Positions 30,300-44,550 are shown, counted from the stretch's first letter. The stretch is 64,000 nt of DNA from Rhizobiaceae bacterium (GCA_017640615.1 JAEPQK010000002.1:434001-498000); one strand, 5' to 3'. Made by a program: numbers and translations. Notes: generated by a model not told the origin, from the letters alone.

Positions 30300-31266
30300 C
30301 TACTGATTGCCCCACCCGTTCCGACCAATGCTTTACTTCCTGCCGGATTAACGTCTCCAAGGACCTAGATCCGGAAGATAATATATATCCTCGCCGGACA
30401 GTCTGACAGAATTCGACTATCTCCGCAAAGCTCGCTGGTTCAAGTTGCTTAGCCAAAGCTTCAGGTGATATCGACAGCTTTTCGTTCCATGAATCGAAGT
30501 ATCTAGAGATTAGAGCCGCGATCTGACGCCAGTCGGGTTGCGGAATATGAAGTCGCATCTGAAATCTGCGCCAAACAGCTCTATCCAACAGCTCATGGTG
30601 ATTCGTAGCGGCAACGGCCACCACATAGCTCGGAAGCTGATCAATTTGCATCAGTAAGAACGACACGACTCGCTTGATTTCGCCAGTCTCGTGAGTATCG
30701 CCTCTTTCTTTGCCAATGGCATCGAACTCGTCAAAGAACAATACGCAGGCCGTTGTTCTAGCGTAATCGAACAGCTTACGTAGTCTTGTATTCGTTTCTC
30801 CGAGATAAGACCCAACCAGCGCATCGTAGCGGACTGTGAATAATGGTAGCGCCAACGATTCGGCTATCGCCTCGGCAACGGAAGTTTTTCCATTGCCGGG
30901 AGGTCCAGATAGAAGCATCGTATTGCGTGGCTGCACACCATGCGACCTTAAAAGGTCAGCCCGGCTCTGCTCCTCAATCATATTCTGCACTTGCTGAGTA
31001 ACAGGAAGCGGCAAAATAAGTTCGGAAAGTTGGCGCTGCGGTGCGGATTCGAAAATGATATCCCGCCCAGGCGCTGAGGGTAGCCGCGCCTCGAGCTTCC
31101 CTACCGCCGGGACCGAATTCATCACACGCTGAAGGCGATCTGCCAGGATGTTGTGCTGCTTGGACTTTTCCTCAGCTACCAGTGCCTCGACCGACGCGCG
31201 TAACGTTGCTTGGTCGCCTTCAGCGCCTGCTCGGACTATGGAAAGTAGTAGGTCACTTCGCGCCAT
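30217..31266 (-). CDS. AAA+ ATPase partner of the S8 protease
   Basis: 349 residues. N-terminal helical region MARSDLLLSIVRAGAEGDQ to KQHNILADRL, then one AAA domain: Walker A GPPGNGKTS (121-129), pore-loop-like GSYLGE, Walker B VLFFDEFDAIG (175-185), sensor-1 AATNH, and Arg finger in RRFQMR. It resembles FtsH/Spastin-type unfoldase ATPases. The basic tail RQPRRKRQ may contact nucleic acid or partner. Likely it unfolds or feeds substrates to, or activates, the S8 protease encoded next. I chose the ATG at 31266; the longer frame begins with TTG. Confidence 0.85.
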   Translation of the reverse strand: MARSDLLLSIVRAGAEGDQATLRASVEALVAEEKSKQHNILADRLQRVMNSVPAVGKLEARLPSAPGRDIIFESAPQRQLSELILPLPVTQQVQNMIEEQSRADLLRSHGVQPRNTMLLSGPPGNGKTSVAEAIAESLALPLFTVRYDALVGSYLGETNTRLRKLFDYARTTACVLFFDEFDAIGKERGDTHETGEIKRVVSFLLMQIDQLPSYVVAVAATNHHELLDRAVWRRFQMRLHIPQPDWRQIAALISRYFDSWNEKLSISPEALAKQLEPASFAEIVEFCQTVRRGYILSSGSRSLETLIRQEVKHWSERVGQSVGAGRSNEANTQARQPRRKRQAAGPRKR

Positions 31267-31441
31267 CAGCTCAACTTTCTGCCAGACCGAGCCTCTCACA
31301 AACTGGTAAATGAAGCCCTGCAAAGGCAAGGCCAGCCGGTCGCAACGCGAACTAGATGCAAACTCCGCTATGAGGACTGATGTCAGCCTAAGTGGATTTG
31401 CACCAGATTGCCATGCGGAATTTCGTCCGGCTCACAGCCTC

Positions 31442-34399
<2,958 letters not shown>

Positions 34400-34568
34400 G
34401 TTGAGCTTGTGCTGCCTCGTCGATGCTGTTTGCTGCCCCGCAGCGCCGCTAACCGGGCGGGCCGCGGGCGCGCAGAACATGTAGGCCATTCCGGCGCGGA
34501 GTCGATACCGGTCGGGTCAGTTTACACCTTCGGTTTTCCAGCTTTTCGCATGCGCGGGCAAGCCAAAA

Positions 34569-34583
34569 GAACAAAAAACGAAC
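34569..34583 (-). promoter_or_regulatory. LexA (SOS) box upstream of uvrA
   Basis: GAAC-AAAAAAC-GAAC, an exact match to the alphaproteobacterial GAAC-N7-GAAC (GTTC-N7-GTTC) operator. It is 170 bases upstream of the uvrA start and oriented toward it. Confidence 0.8.
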
Positions 34584-35089
34584 GGCATCCTGACATCATT
34601 GTGTCAGTATGGTCGCGGTGTTGAAAGCCGATCACATTTTGCCTGTCGGGCGCCTGCATGCTTGACGCCGGCTGGAGCGAGGCGCACTATCCCACCTAGT
34701 CACTGAAAGACGGTCGCGAAAGCCCGCATCTCCGTTGTATCCATGGCTTTGCGAAACGTGACTGCAGTGGCATGAGAGCCATTTGGCGTTGATGGGAGAC
34801 GAGGCATGAATCCGCCGGATAGTCTTGCCTGGCTCCGCCCGGGGCGGAGCCGCGGTGCCGGTTCAAAAGCCGCCTGAAGACCGGCATTCTGCCCGGGATC
34901 GTTGAAATCATCCTACATCGTAGAGACTGCTAGTCGGATCATCGGGCCGGCATGCCGTGACCCGAGACGCATCCGAATGAGAGCCGGAATACGTTCCGGC
35001 AGCGGACACAGAGGCCGCATGCCCCGCCGTCCTCCGCAAAGGACGCGGGGCATTTCCGTTCGGTCTCGTATTGACTTCGGATTGGAATA
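34584..35089. other. intergenic stretch between uvrA and ssb control regions
   Basis: About 500 bases with no convincing gene on either strand; short reading frames lack ribosome sites and recognisable composition. It holds one perfect hairpin (34831-34851) and ends in the ssb promoter. A -35-like TTGACT at 35071-35076 precedes the second LexA box. Confidence 0.6.
34831..34851. repeat. intergenic palindrome
   Basis: GGCTCCGCC, loop CGG, GGCGGAGCC: a perfect 9-bp stem without a T-run. Its GGCTCCGCC core also appears in insertion C of the hypothetical gene near 27 kb, so it may be a repeat-family member. Confidence 0.5.
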
Positions 35090-35104
35090 GAACATACAGT
35101 GAAC
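35090..35104 (+). promoter_or_regulatory. LexA (SOS) box upstream of ssb
   Basis: GAAC-ATACAGT-GAAC, exact GAAC-N7-GAAC. It overlaps the region expected for the -10 element (CATACA, 16 bases after TTGACT), so LexA would block the promoter. It lies 105 bases before the ssb start. Confidence 0.8.
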
Positions 35105-35208
35105 AAACAGGTTGTACACAGGCGATCGGCAGGCGGCATGTGGCCGTCCGGGCCCGGCTGGTATAGGCGCATAGAAAATTCGGTTTCGGACGAGCGTGGA
35201 GCGAACAA

Positions 35209-35694
35209 ATGGCAGGCAGCGTCAACAAGGTCATTCTGGTCGGTAATCTGGGTGCGGACCCGGAAATCAGGCGGCTGAATTCCGGTGATCCGGTCGTCAA
35301 TATGCGCATTGCCACCTCCGAGACCTGGCGCGACCGTCAGTCGGGCGAGCGCCGCGAGCGCACCGAGTGGCACAATGTGGTGATCTTCAACGACAACCTT
35401 GCCAAGGTTGCCGAGCAGTATCTGAAGAAGGGCGCCAAGGTTTACATCGAGGGCCAGCTCCAGACCCGAAAATGGCAGGATCAGACCGGCCAGGACCGTT
35501 ACACGACCGAGATCGTTCTGCAGAAGTTCCGCGGCGAACTGCAGATGCTGGATTCGCGCGGGGCAAGCGGTGAGGGCGGTCAGGTCGGTTACGACCGTGG
35601 CGGCAGCAGCCGCGGCTCCGATTTCGGCCAGTCGAGCCCGGTCGAGGACCGCGGCCGCGCCAGTGCCGACATGGATGACGAAATCCCGTTCTGA
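35209..35694 (+). CDS. ssb: single-stranded DNA-binding protein
   Basis: 161 residues: an OB-fold domain (1-115, [21 protein letters not shown] to [16 protein letters not shown]), a Gly/Ser-rich linker, and the acidic protein-interaction tip DMDDEIPF. It acts at forks and in repair. Divergent from uvrA as in many bacteria; LexA control seen upstream. Confidence 0.97.
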   Translation: MAGSVNKVILVGNLGADPEIRRLNSGDPVVNMRIATSETWRDRQSGERRERTEWHNVVIFNDNLAKVAEQYLKKGAKVYIEGQLQTRKWQDQTGQDRYTTEIVLQKFRGELQMLDSRGASGEGGQVGYDRGGSSRGSDFGQSSPVEDRGRASADMDDEIPF

Positions 35695-35698
35695 TCCC

Positions 35699-36124
35699 AT
35701 GCAGCGCATCGCGCATGTCATGGTAGTTGTGCGCGACTATGACGAGGCACTTGCCTTCTATTGCGGCAAACTCGGCTTCGAACTGATCGAGGACACGTAC
35801 CAGCTCGAACAGGACAAGCGCTGGGTGGTTGTTGCGCCGCCCGGCGGTGGGGCTTCGCTTGTGCTCGGGCGCGCCTCCGATGACGAACAGGCTGCGGCCA
35901 TCGGCAATCAGACCGGCGGACGTGTCTTCCTGTTTCTGCAGACCGACGATTTCGAACGCGACCACAAGCGCTATCGCGATGCCGGCGTCGAATTCGTGCG
36001 CGAGCCAAAGGTCATAGATTACGGCACCGTCGCGGTCTTCCGCGACCTCTATGGCAACCAGTGGGACCTGATCCAATTCGCCGAGGGGCACCCACTGGCG
36101 TCTACCCTGGCGCTCCGCGCCTGA
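35699..36124 (+). CDS. VOC (glyoxalase/bleomycin resistance) family protein
   Basis: 141 residues of the VOC fold with paired beta-alpha-beta-beta-beta units: RIAHVMVVVRDYDEALAFYCGKLGFELIED, then a second half ending VFRDLYGNQWDLIQF. The metal ligands, typically His and Glu, are only partly seen (AHVM at the start; the usual final Glu is replaced by Asp/Gln in QWDLIQ), so the metal site is doubtful. It begins four bases after ssb and is likely co-transcribed with it. Confidence 0.85.
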   Translation: MQRIAHVMVVVRDYDEALAFYCGKLGFELIEDTYQLEQDKRWVVVAPPGGGASLVLGRASDDEQAAAIGNQTGGRVFLFLQTDDFERDHKRYRDAGVEFVREPKVIDYGTVAVFRDLYGNQWDLIQFAEGHPLASTLALRA

Positions 36125-36153
36125 GCGGTTCGTGACTGGCCGTTGAGCAAGCC

Positions 36154-36548
36154 ATGCGGCACAACGGACGAATGATCTGGTTCCGCATTCCGATTTGCGC
36201 TCTCTTTGTTGCGCTGGCCACCGTGCCGGCAGCCGCCGGCGAAGCCGATGTCGTAGATGCCCGGGCCGTTGAGGCGGCCGACGGCAGCTGGACCTTTCAC
36301 GTCACGCTGCGCCATGACGACGAGGGCTGGGACCACTATGCCGATGCGTGGGAGGTTCTCGACCCGGATGGCGCGGTGCTCGGCACGCGCAAACTGCTCC
36401 ACCCGCATGTGTCGACGAACAGCCTTTCACCCGCAGCCTGTCAGGTGTGATTGTCCCAGAGGGCATCAGCGCTGTGACAGTGCGCGGGCACGATTCCGTC
36501 CACGGCTATGGTGGCGCGGAAATGCAGGTGTCGTTGCCCGGCCGGTGA
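36154..36548 (+). pseudogene. secreted hypothetical protein, frameshifted
   Basis: The first frame gives a signal peptide (FRIPICALFVALATVPAAAG) and the conserved DGSWTFHVTLRHDDEGWDHYADAWEV...TRKLLHPHV. It then leaves frame at the GTGT at 36409-36412. Skipping two bases there continues DEQPFTRSLSGVIVPEGISAVTVRGHDSVHGYGGAEMQVSLPGR to a stop at 36548, which completes the family. So there is one duplicated GT dinucleotide: a real inactivation or a sequencing error. Confidence 0.8.
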
Positions 36549-36642
36549 GGCGTCCTCCTTCTTTTTTGCTCCCGCGGGTTTCGGGTGGCGCGACAAACAC
36601 CCGCGTTGATAGCCAGCTCCTTTGGAAACTCCGAGGGTTGCG

Positions 36643-37854
36643 ATGAGCGCTATTCAACGACTGACGCTGTCCGCATACGGCATGCATCTGGCAGACCAGG
36701 TGGCGCTTGTTTCGGTTCCCCTTGTCGCCGCTCTTGTGTTCGATGCACCCGCTCAAATCATCGGCGTTCTGGTGGCTTGCCAGTCAATGGCGCACCTGCT
36801 CGGTTCGCTGCCTTTCGGTCTCATCATCGACCGGGCACAAGCCCGCACGGTGGCGATTGCCGCCGCGCTAATCTCCTGCGTCGGCTTCGGCTTTGCGGCG
36901 CTCAGCGTGTTTGTCGGCAGTGTGCTGTGGTTCGGCGCTTCCGTCACAGCCGCTGGTTTCGGCGTCGTTCTGTTCGTGCTCGTCAGCCTGTCCATCGTGC
37001 CGAAGGTCACCGAAGTAACGCATATCGCAAAGGCCAATGCGCGCCTCGATCTCGCCAGGGCCCTTTGTTCGTTTGCCGTTCCGCTTTCAGCCGGGATGTT
37101 GATAACTGCCCAGACCGCCGACTGGGTTTTCGTGATCGCGGCGGCCGGTGGCGTATTCGCGCTGACCGCCGTCACCAGCTTGCCCGCATTTTCCGTCGCG
37201 CCGCAGACTGCCGACGGTATTCTGACCCGCATTCGGGAGGGAGGTCGGTTCGTGCTGCGCCACAAGCTGCTTTTGCCGATCTCCCTGTGTGCGATCTTCT
37301 GGAACCTCGCATTTGCCGCGCTTCTGGTGATCATGGTGCCGCTCGTCGTGCAGGTTCATGGAGCCGAGCCGGGCGTTTTCGGCATCGCGCTTGGCGCGTT
37401 CGGGCTTGCGGCCATTTTCGGCGCCTGGACTGTGGGCCGTTTCTCGAGCTCCGTGCCGCCCAATGTCTTCCTGCTCTTCGGCCCTGGGAGTTCGGTGCTC
37501 GCCGCAATCGGCCTTTATTTCATTCCGCCCGGTGGATCGATGCTGGCGATTTATGCCGCGTTCTTCCTTCTGGGTTTCGGGCCTTCCATGTGGCTGACGA
37601 CCCAGAATTCGGTACGCCAGCTGGTAACGCCGGCGGCGATGCTGGGCCGCGTCAACGCCGTCATTCAGACCGCTATCTATGGCGTGCGACCGCTGGGCGC
37701 GCTGCTTGGAGGCGCTATTGCCGGTGCGGCCTCGCCGCGACTAGCCCTGACGCTGGTGGTGCTCGCTTATGGCGGCTCATTCGCGGCAGCGCTATTCAGC
37801 CAATTGAGGACAGTGCGCCGTTACGCCGATATCAGGCTTGTGGAACCGGCTTGA
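36643..37854 (+). CDS. MFS transporter
   Basis: 403 residues with about 12 membrane segments. The loop 2-3 motif is weak but visible (GLIIDRAQARTVAIAAAL). The sequence resembles the EntS/ExbB-type drug-and-siderophore exporter branch (VNAVIQTAIYGVRPLGALLGGAIA). The ATG at 36643 follows GAGGG; a TTG seven codons earlier is rejected. Substrate unknown. Confidence 0.85.
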   Translation: MSAIQRLTLSAYGMHLADQVALVSVPLVAALVFDAPAQIIGVLVACQSMAHLLGSLPFGLIIDRAQARTVAIAAALISCVGFGFAALSVFVGSVLWFGASVTAAGFGVVLFVLVSLSIVPKVTEVTHIAKANARLDLARALCSFAVPLSAGMLITAQTADWVFVIAAAGGVFALTAVTSLPAFSVAPQTADGILTRIREGGRFVLRHKLLLPISLCAIFWNLAFAALLVIMVPLVVQVHGAEPGVFGIALGAFGLAAIFGAWTVGRFSSSVPPNVFLLFGPGSSVLAAIGLYFIPPGGSMLAIYAAFFLLGFGPSMWLTTQNSVRQLVTPAAMLGRVNAVIQTAIYGVRPLGALLGGAIAGAASPRLALTLVVLAYGGSFAAALFSQLRTVRRYADIRLVEPA

Positions 37855-37917
37855 CGCAACCGGTGACAAGCGGTCCCGCCGGTGCTTTGATCTCGCCATG
37901 CTGCGGGATGCCCTCAA

Positions 37918-38403
37918 ATGTGCCTAATGTGCGGTGACGCCACGCTCGACCATGCCTTCGGACTGACGGAGAGGCCGGCTCACAGGCTGGCTGGCCGGTT
38001 CTGGTCAGGCACATTCGAGGAAGCGGCCAAAGGCGCGTTGCACCCGCTGATTGAAGCAGCGAAGGAACTCTCCGCGCGCTCAGCCGACCTCTGGAAAAGC
38101 CCGATCGTCGGGCTGACGTGGAACGACCGCCCGGACGATTTTCGTTATTTCGTCGGCATCGAAACCGAGCACTCGGCCGTGGGTTTCGACCAGCTCGACG
38201 TACCCGAAATGCAATGTGCGGGGCTGTGGCACGCGCCGGGCGCAGGCACGGTGGTCGAGAGCTATGGCCGACTGATGCGCGGGCTCAAGGAAGCCGGCAT
38301 TGCGCGCGACCAGAGCTTCTGCGATCAGCGCGAGGAATATCCGCCCGATATCGACCTCACCGCGCCGCCGTCGCTAAGGCTGCTGCTGCCGGTGAGGAGG
38401 TAG
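37918..38403 (+). CDS. GyrI-like small-molecule-binding domain protein
   Basis: 161 residues. RLAGRFWSGTFEEAAKGALHPLIEAAKEL, then IVGLTWNDRPDDFRYFVGIETE, and a terminal REEYPPDIDL...PPSLRLLLPV match the AraC-effector-binding/GyrI fold used by BmrR, Rob and SbmC. With no DNA-binding domain it may bind drugs or small hydrophobic molecules, or modulate gyrase. The start codon is uncertain because no ribosome site precedes the ATG. Confidence 0.72.
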   Translation: MCLMCGDATLDHAFGLTERPAHRLAGRFWSGTFEEAAKGALHPLIEAAKELSARSADLWKSPIVGLTWNDRPDDFRYFVGIETEHSAVGFDQLDVPEMQCAGLWHAPGAGTVVESYGRLMRGLKEAGIARDQSFCDQREEYPPDIDLTAPPSLRLLLPVRR

Positions 38404-38424
38404 AAGACAGGAGGTAGTCGGTTG

Positions 38425-39312
38425 CTATTCATTCGGGTCGTTTCCGGCAGTCTGAGTGGGCCGGCCGGGAACAGTTGCTGCCGGGGATTCGTTAGGCTCC
38501 CGCCCCTGCTCATCGCAACGTCGTGACAACTCTCTGAGAAAGACGGCCGAGCACCGCAAGATGTGCAGGGACTCGTGAATTGCATACACCGTCTCGACAT
38601 GCATAGTGGCGTTACGCCAAGGGTTCTTAATCGCATCAAGGGTTGCGTACAGCCTCTCAAGAGCAACCCCCGGCGAATTGCCAACTCGAGACTTAGCCGG
38701 CCATTTTTCGTCTATTGCTGATTTAATCGCCTTGAGGATATTACCCCAGTTTTTTTCTGCCGGTTTGGTGGCGTCTGGTATTTCTAGCAAGGCACAAATA
38801 GCTTTGATTCCGCACTCGACTGCTCTCATACTATGGAAGGCTGCGGCGGTTGATCTTCCCAGTGCGATACACTTTGCAGCCTCCTCTATTTCAAAAGAGG
38901 CGTTCGGGTAGGCCAAAGAAAAATCCTCTACGACATGCTCTGGAACTGAAAGTAGTGCGTCCACGGGCTGCATAAACGTGGTTTCGTTTTGGTGCAGGAC
39001 AAAAAGCTTTATGTCGTCAAAGTGGTCCACAAATCGACTTTCGATATCTGACATAGTGCGCAAGACGTCGTCATAGGTGAGCGCATTTTCTGAGTTCGAT
39101 AGGCGGGTGTGCAGGCGGGCAGCAGCGACCTGCGCAGACCGTGCTCCCGCCTTGGTAACCTCTGTAATGAGCAGGTTCAGGTGGTTCAAAACCATCGCCC
39201 TGTCATCAAGGGGGATGGCAACGGATCGGTCTGGGATACGCTCTGTGACTAGGATAATTGAGCGTAGCTGCGTGACCGCACTCACAAACAACTTCGCTTC
39301 TAATTCAAGCAT
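38425..39312 (-). CDS. HEPN-like hypothetical protein
   Basis: 295 residues, all-helical. The second half (about 135-265) resembles HEPN-type nucleotide-binding/RNase folds: TAAAFHSMRAVECGIKAI, NWGNILKAIKSAI, and the R-x4-H motif of HEPN RNases, Arg233 to His238 in NPWRNATMH. No partner nucleotidyltransferase (MNT) or toxin-antitoxin neighbour is seen. The DNA is more AT-rich than its surroundings (30 of 60 GC in one hand-counted line), suggesting acquisition. AAGGAG precedes the ATG. Role in phage defence or translation control is inference. Confidence 0.6.
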   Translation of the reverse strand: MLELEAKLFVSAVTQLRSIILVTERIPDRSVAIPLDDRAMVLNHLNLLITEVTKAGARSAQVAAARLHTRLSNSENALTYDDVLRTMSDIESRFVDHFDDIKLFVLHQNETTFMQPVDALLSVPEHVVEDFSLAYPNASFEIEEAAKCIALGRSTAAAFHSMRAVECGIKAICALLEIPDATKPAEKNWGNILKAIKSAIDEKWPAKSRVGNSPGVALERLYATLDAIKNPWRNATMHVETVYAIHESLHILRCSAVFLRELSRRCDEQGREPNESPAATVPGRPTQTAGNDPNE

Positions 39313-39403
39313 CGTTTTTCAAGCTCCTTTGGGCGTTGGAGTGGCCGTGATGGACACAGCGAAATCTGTTCAGCTGCGCGATCAAAACGTGACCACAGGC
39401 TTG

Positions 39404-39552
39404 TCACTCCAATAGGGCTGATAAGCAATCACAAGCCGCCGCAATCAGCTGCCTGATCCCATCCGCCACGAACTGCACCGCGAGCGCGGCAAAGATAACG
39501 CCGGGCAGGTGGGTGAGGATCGAGCGGCCGGTTTCGCCAAGAAGCCGTCAAC
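39404..39552 (-). pseudogene. displaced 3'-end remnant of marC
   Basis: On the minus strand the open frame reads LGETGRSIL-THLPGVIF-AALAVQFVADGIRQLI and stops at 39404. It aligns with the C-terminus of the intact marC at 40754-40875 (LGETGRSIL, AALAVQFVADGVRDLI). No start or 5' part is present, and the MFS gene lies between the two copies. Confidence 0.85.
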
Positions 39553-39563
39553 ACGCAGCCGCC

Positions 39564-40757
39564 TTAACCCACTTCCGCGGCTCTCACTCGCCGCTGCAGC
39601 GGCCACATGGCGACGATCGCGACGGCGGGGCCGATGCCCAATATGATCAGCGTCGCCGGCCAGCCAAGCAGCTCGGCGCCCAGCGGTACGACCTGTACGG
39701 TCACGATGGTGAGTGCGAAGCCGAGCGCGGTCTGGAAGGTGAGCAGGCTACCCGCCAGCTCCGGCGGCGCGCTGTCGGCCACAACGGCTGAAAACTGCGC
39801 CGAATCCGGGATGACCGCGATGCCCCAGACGATCATCAGGGCGACCGTCAGCCATGGCGCGCCGCCAAAGGTCAGTCCGGTGAGGACGGCCGCAAGCCCG
39901 CTTGCAAACAGCGCGATGATGGTAACTTCCGCCTTGCCTATCCTGTCGGCTAACCAGCCTGCCGCCACACAGGCGATTGCGCCGAGCGCAATGGCGAGGA
40001 AGGTCGTGATTTTGGCGAGGCTTTCGGCCTGAACCGTCTCCATCGTGAAGGCGAAGGAGGCAGCCGCCGCCGCGCTCAGCCAGGCCCACATGGCGAACAG
40101 CTCCCACATATGGCCGAGATAGCCGATATAGGCGCGCCGAATTGTCGTGTCGGTCCACGCAAGCGCGATGGCCCGCGGCTTGAAATTGGCAGCGCGTGCA
40201 TGGTGCGGGCCAAGCGAGGTGGCAAGCACGAGCAGCCCGCCAATGCCGGCCAGCGCCGAAATCGCAACCACAGTGACGCGCCACTCCGTGCCGCCCGCGA
40301 AGGCCGCGAGATAGGGCATCGACTTGCCGAGGGTGAGGGCGGCGACCAGTGTGCCGACGAGCAGGCCCCGGTCGCGTGTGCCCCAGCCGACCGCGATCTT
40401 CATGCCCACCGGGTAGACCCCGGCCAACAGCGCGCCGGTGACAAAGCGTGTTGCGATCGCTGCGTTGCTGCCGAGCGGGTGAATGAGCAGCGTGAGATTG
40501 GCAAGCGCAGCCGCGACGGCGCACACCACGATGACGCGGCGCGGATCGAGCCGGTCGGCCACACCGCTGATCGAAACGACAAGAGCGCCGAGCACAAAAC
40601 CGGCCTGCACGGCGCTCGAAAGCAGCGCCTGACGGTCGAGCGATATCGCGCCCTCGCGCGCCATGTCGGGCAGAATGGCCGCCGACACGAACCAAAGGCT
40701 CATCGCGGCCATCTCGGCCACGACCAGCAGCGCGATGGATTTCGCCTTGGGCGTCAT
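39564..40757 (-). CDS. MFS transporter inserted between two marC 3' ends
   Basis: 397 residues, about 12 membrane segments, with MSLWFVSAAILPDM at the N-terminus and GVYPVGMKIAVGWGTRDRGLLVGTL in the middle, like CynX/NarK-type or unassigned MFS-1 members. Its ATG overlaps the marC stop by four bases (ATGA), so translation is coupled to marC. A marC-like 3' remnant follows its own stop after 12 bases. Confidence 0.85.
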   Translation of the reverse strand: MTPKAKSIALLVVAEMAAMSLWFVSAAILPDMAREGAISLDRQALLSSAVQAGFVLGALVVSISGVADRLDPRRVIVVCAVAAALANLTLLIHPLGSNAAIATRFVTGALLAGVYPVGMKIAVGWGTRDRGLLVGTLVAALTLGKSMPYLAAFAGGTEWRVTVVAISALAGIGGLLVLATSLGPHHARAANFKPRAIALAWTDTTIRRAYIGYLGHMWELFAMWAWLSAAAAASFAFTMETVQAESLAKITTFLAIALGAIACVAAGWLADRIGKAEVTIIALFASGLAAVLTGLTFGGAPWLTVALMIVWGIAVIPDSAQFSAVVADSAPPELAGSLLTFQTALGFALTIVTVQVVPLGAELLGWPATLIILGIGPAVAIVAMWPLQRRVRAAEVG

Positions 40758-41386
40758 GCTGCCGAGATCAGATCCCGCACACCGTCGGCTACGAACTGCA
40801 CCGCGAGAGCGGCCAGAATGACGCCGAGCAGCCGTGTGAGGATCGAGCGGCCTGTCTCGCCGAGGAAGCCGTCCACGCGCTCTGCCAGCACGAAAACGAG
40901 AAAGGTGGCCAGCACGCATACAAGGATGATGCCGACCAGAACCAGCCGCGACGTCACGTCGGCGAATGTGCCGGACAGGAGCACCGTGGCCGAAATCGCG
41001 CCGGGGCCGGCGATCAGCGGTATCGCAAGCGGAAAGGCGGCGATGTTGCGGATCATGTCCTTCGTGATCGCGCGTTCCGCGCTGCGCTCGTGCCGCTCGT
41101 GCCGGCGCTCGAAAATCATCTCGAAGGCGATGTAGAAAAGAAGCAGCCCGCCGGCCACGCGGAAGGCCGGCAGCGTGATGCCGAAGACGCTGAGAATGCT
41201 GGCGCCGGCCACCGCGAAGATCGCCAGCACGATGAAGGCGATCACGCTGGAGCGCATCGAGACCTGCATGCGCTCCGACCGGTTCATGCCGCCGGTCAGC
41301 GCCAGGAAAAGCGGCGCAAGCCCCGGCGGGTCGATCGTCACCAGAAGCGTGACGAAAGCGTTGAAGACTGCGTCGAAGCCGGGCAT
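40754..41386 (-). CDS. MarC family membrane protein
   Basis: 210 residues with six hydrophobic segments. The family pattern is present: DAVFNAFVTLLVTIDPPGLAPLFLALT and the NIAAFPLAIPLIAGPGAISATVLL block. Role unknown; once thought to be tied to multiple antibiotic resistance. The ATG at 41386 follows GAGAG. Its last 120 bases are imperfectly repeated at 39404-39552. Confidence 0.88.
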   Translation of the reverse strand: MPGFDAVFNAFVTLLVTIDPPGLAPLFLALTGGMNRSERMQVSMRSSVIAFIVLAIFAVAGASILSVFGITLPAFRVAGGLLLFYIAFEMIFERRHERHERSAERAITKDMIRNIAAFPLAIPLIAGPGAISATVLLSGTFADVTSRLVLVGIILVCVLATFLVFVLAERVDGFLGETGRSILTRLLGVILAALAVQFVADGVRDLISAA

Positions 41387-41641
41387 TCGCTCTCTCGGAC
41401 GTGGCTGTTTCCCCAAGGGTGTAGAGCACCTCAGGGCACGATTCCAGCCATGCGGCGAAACCGTTTCCCGGCGAAATTGTGGATGGTTCGGCGCGACTTT
41501 CCGGCGCATCGCGCAAGGCGTTGAAATCACGTCGGAAAATTCGCCTGCTATGCGCCTTCCGAAACATGTCCGCAATTGGTGAACGCGCACGACTTCCTAT
41601 ATAAATGAGCAAGTGATTCCGACATCTGACTGCGACAGAAT

Positions 41642-44418
<2,777 letters not shown>

Positions 44419-44422
<4 letters not shown>

Positions 44423-44550
44423 TAGCGGAAGCCGCGAGCGCGCACGCGCTTTTCTTCCAGCTTCTCGCGCTGGCTTTCCTGATGAAGGCCGATGGCGGTT
44501 GCGATCAGCATGGCGACGGTCATGGCCGAGGCGAGGGCGATAATCATCAT
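44419..44550 (-). CDS. small membrane protein, 43 residues
   Basis: ATG ATG ATT start with AAGGAG eight bases upstream. One hydrophobic helix ([22 protein letters not shown]), then a charged helical tail [18 protein letters not shown]. It overlaps the gyrA stop by four bases on the opposite strand. No function is recognised; the strong ribosome site and composition make it likely to be real. Confidence 0.6.

Noticed and set aside
34696..34911. 71-residue minus-strand frame in the uvrA-ssb gap
   Set aside because: Lacks a ribosome site, is Arg-rich and crosses the 34.83-kb palindrome; not convincing.
36585..37937. 450-residue frame overlapping the MFS gene
   Set aside because: Arg/Cys/Ser-rich out-of-frame product of the MFS gene, which has clear membrane helices in the other frame.
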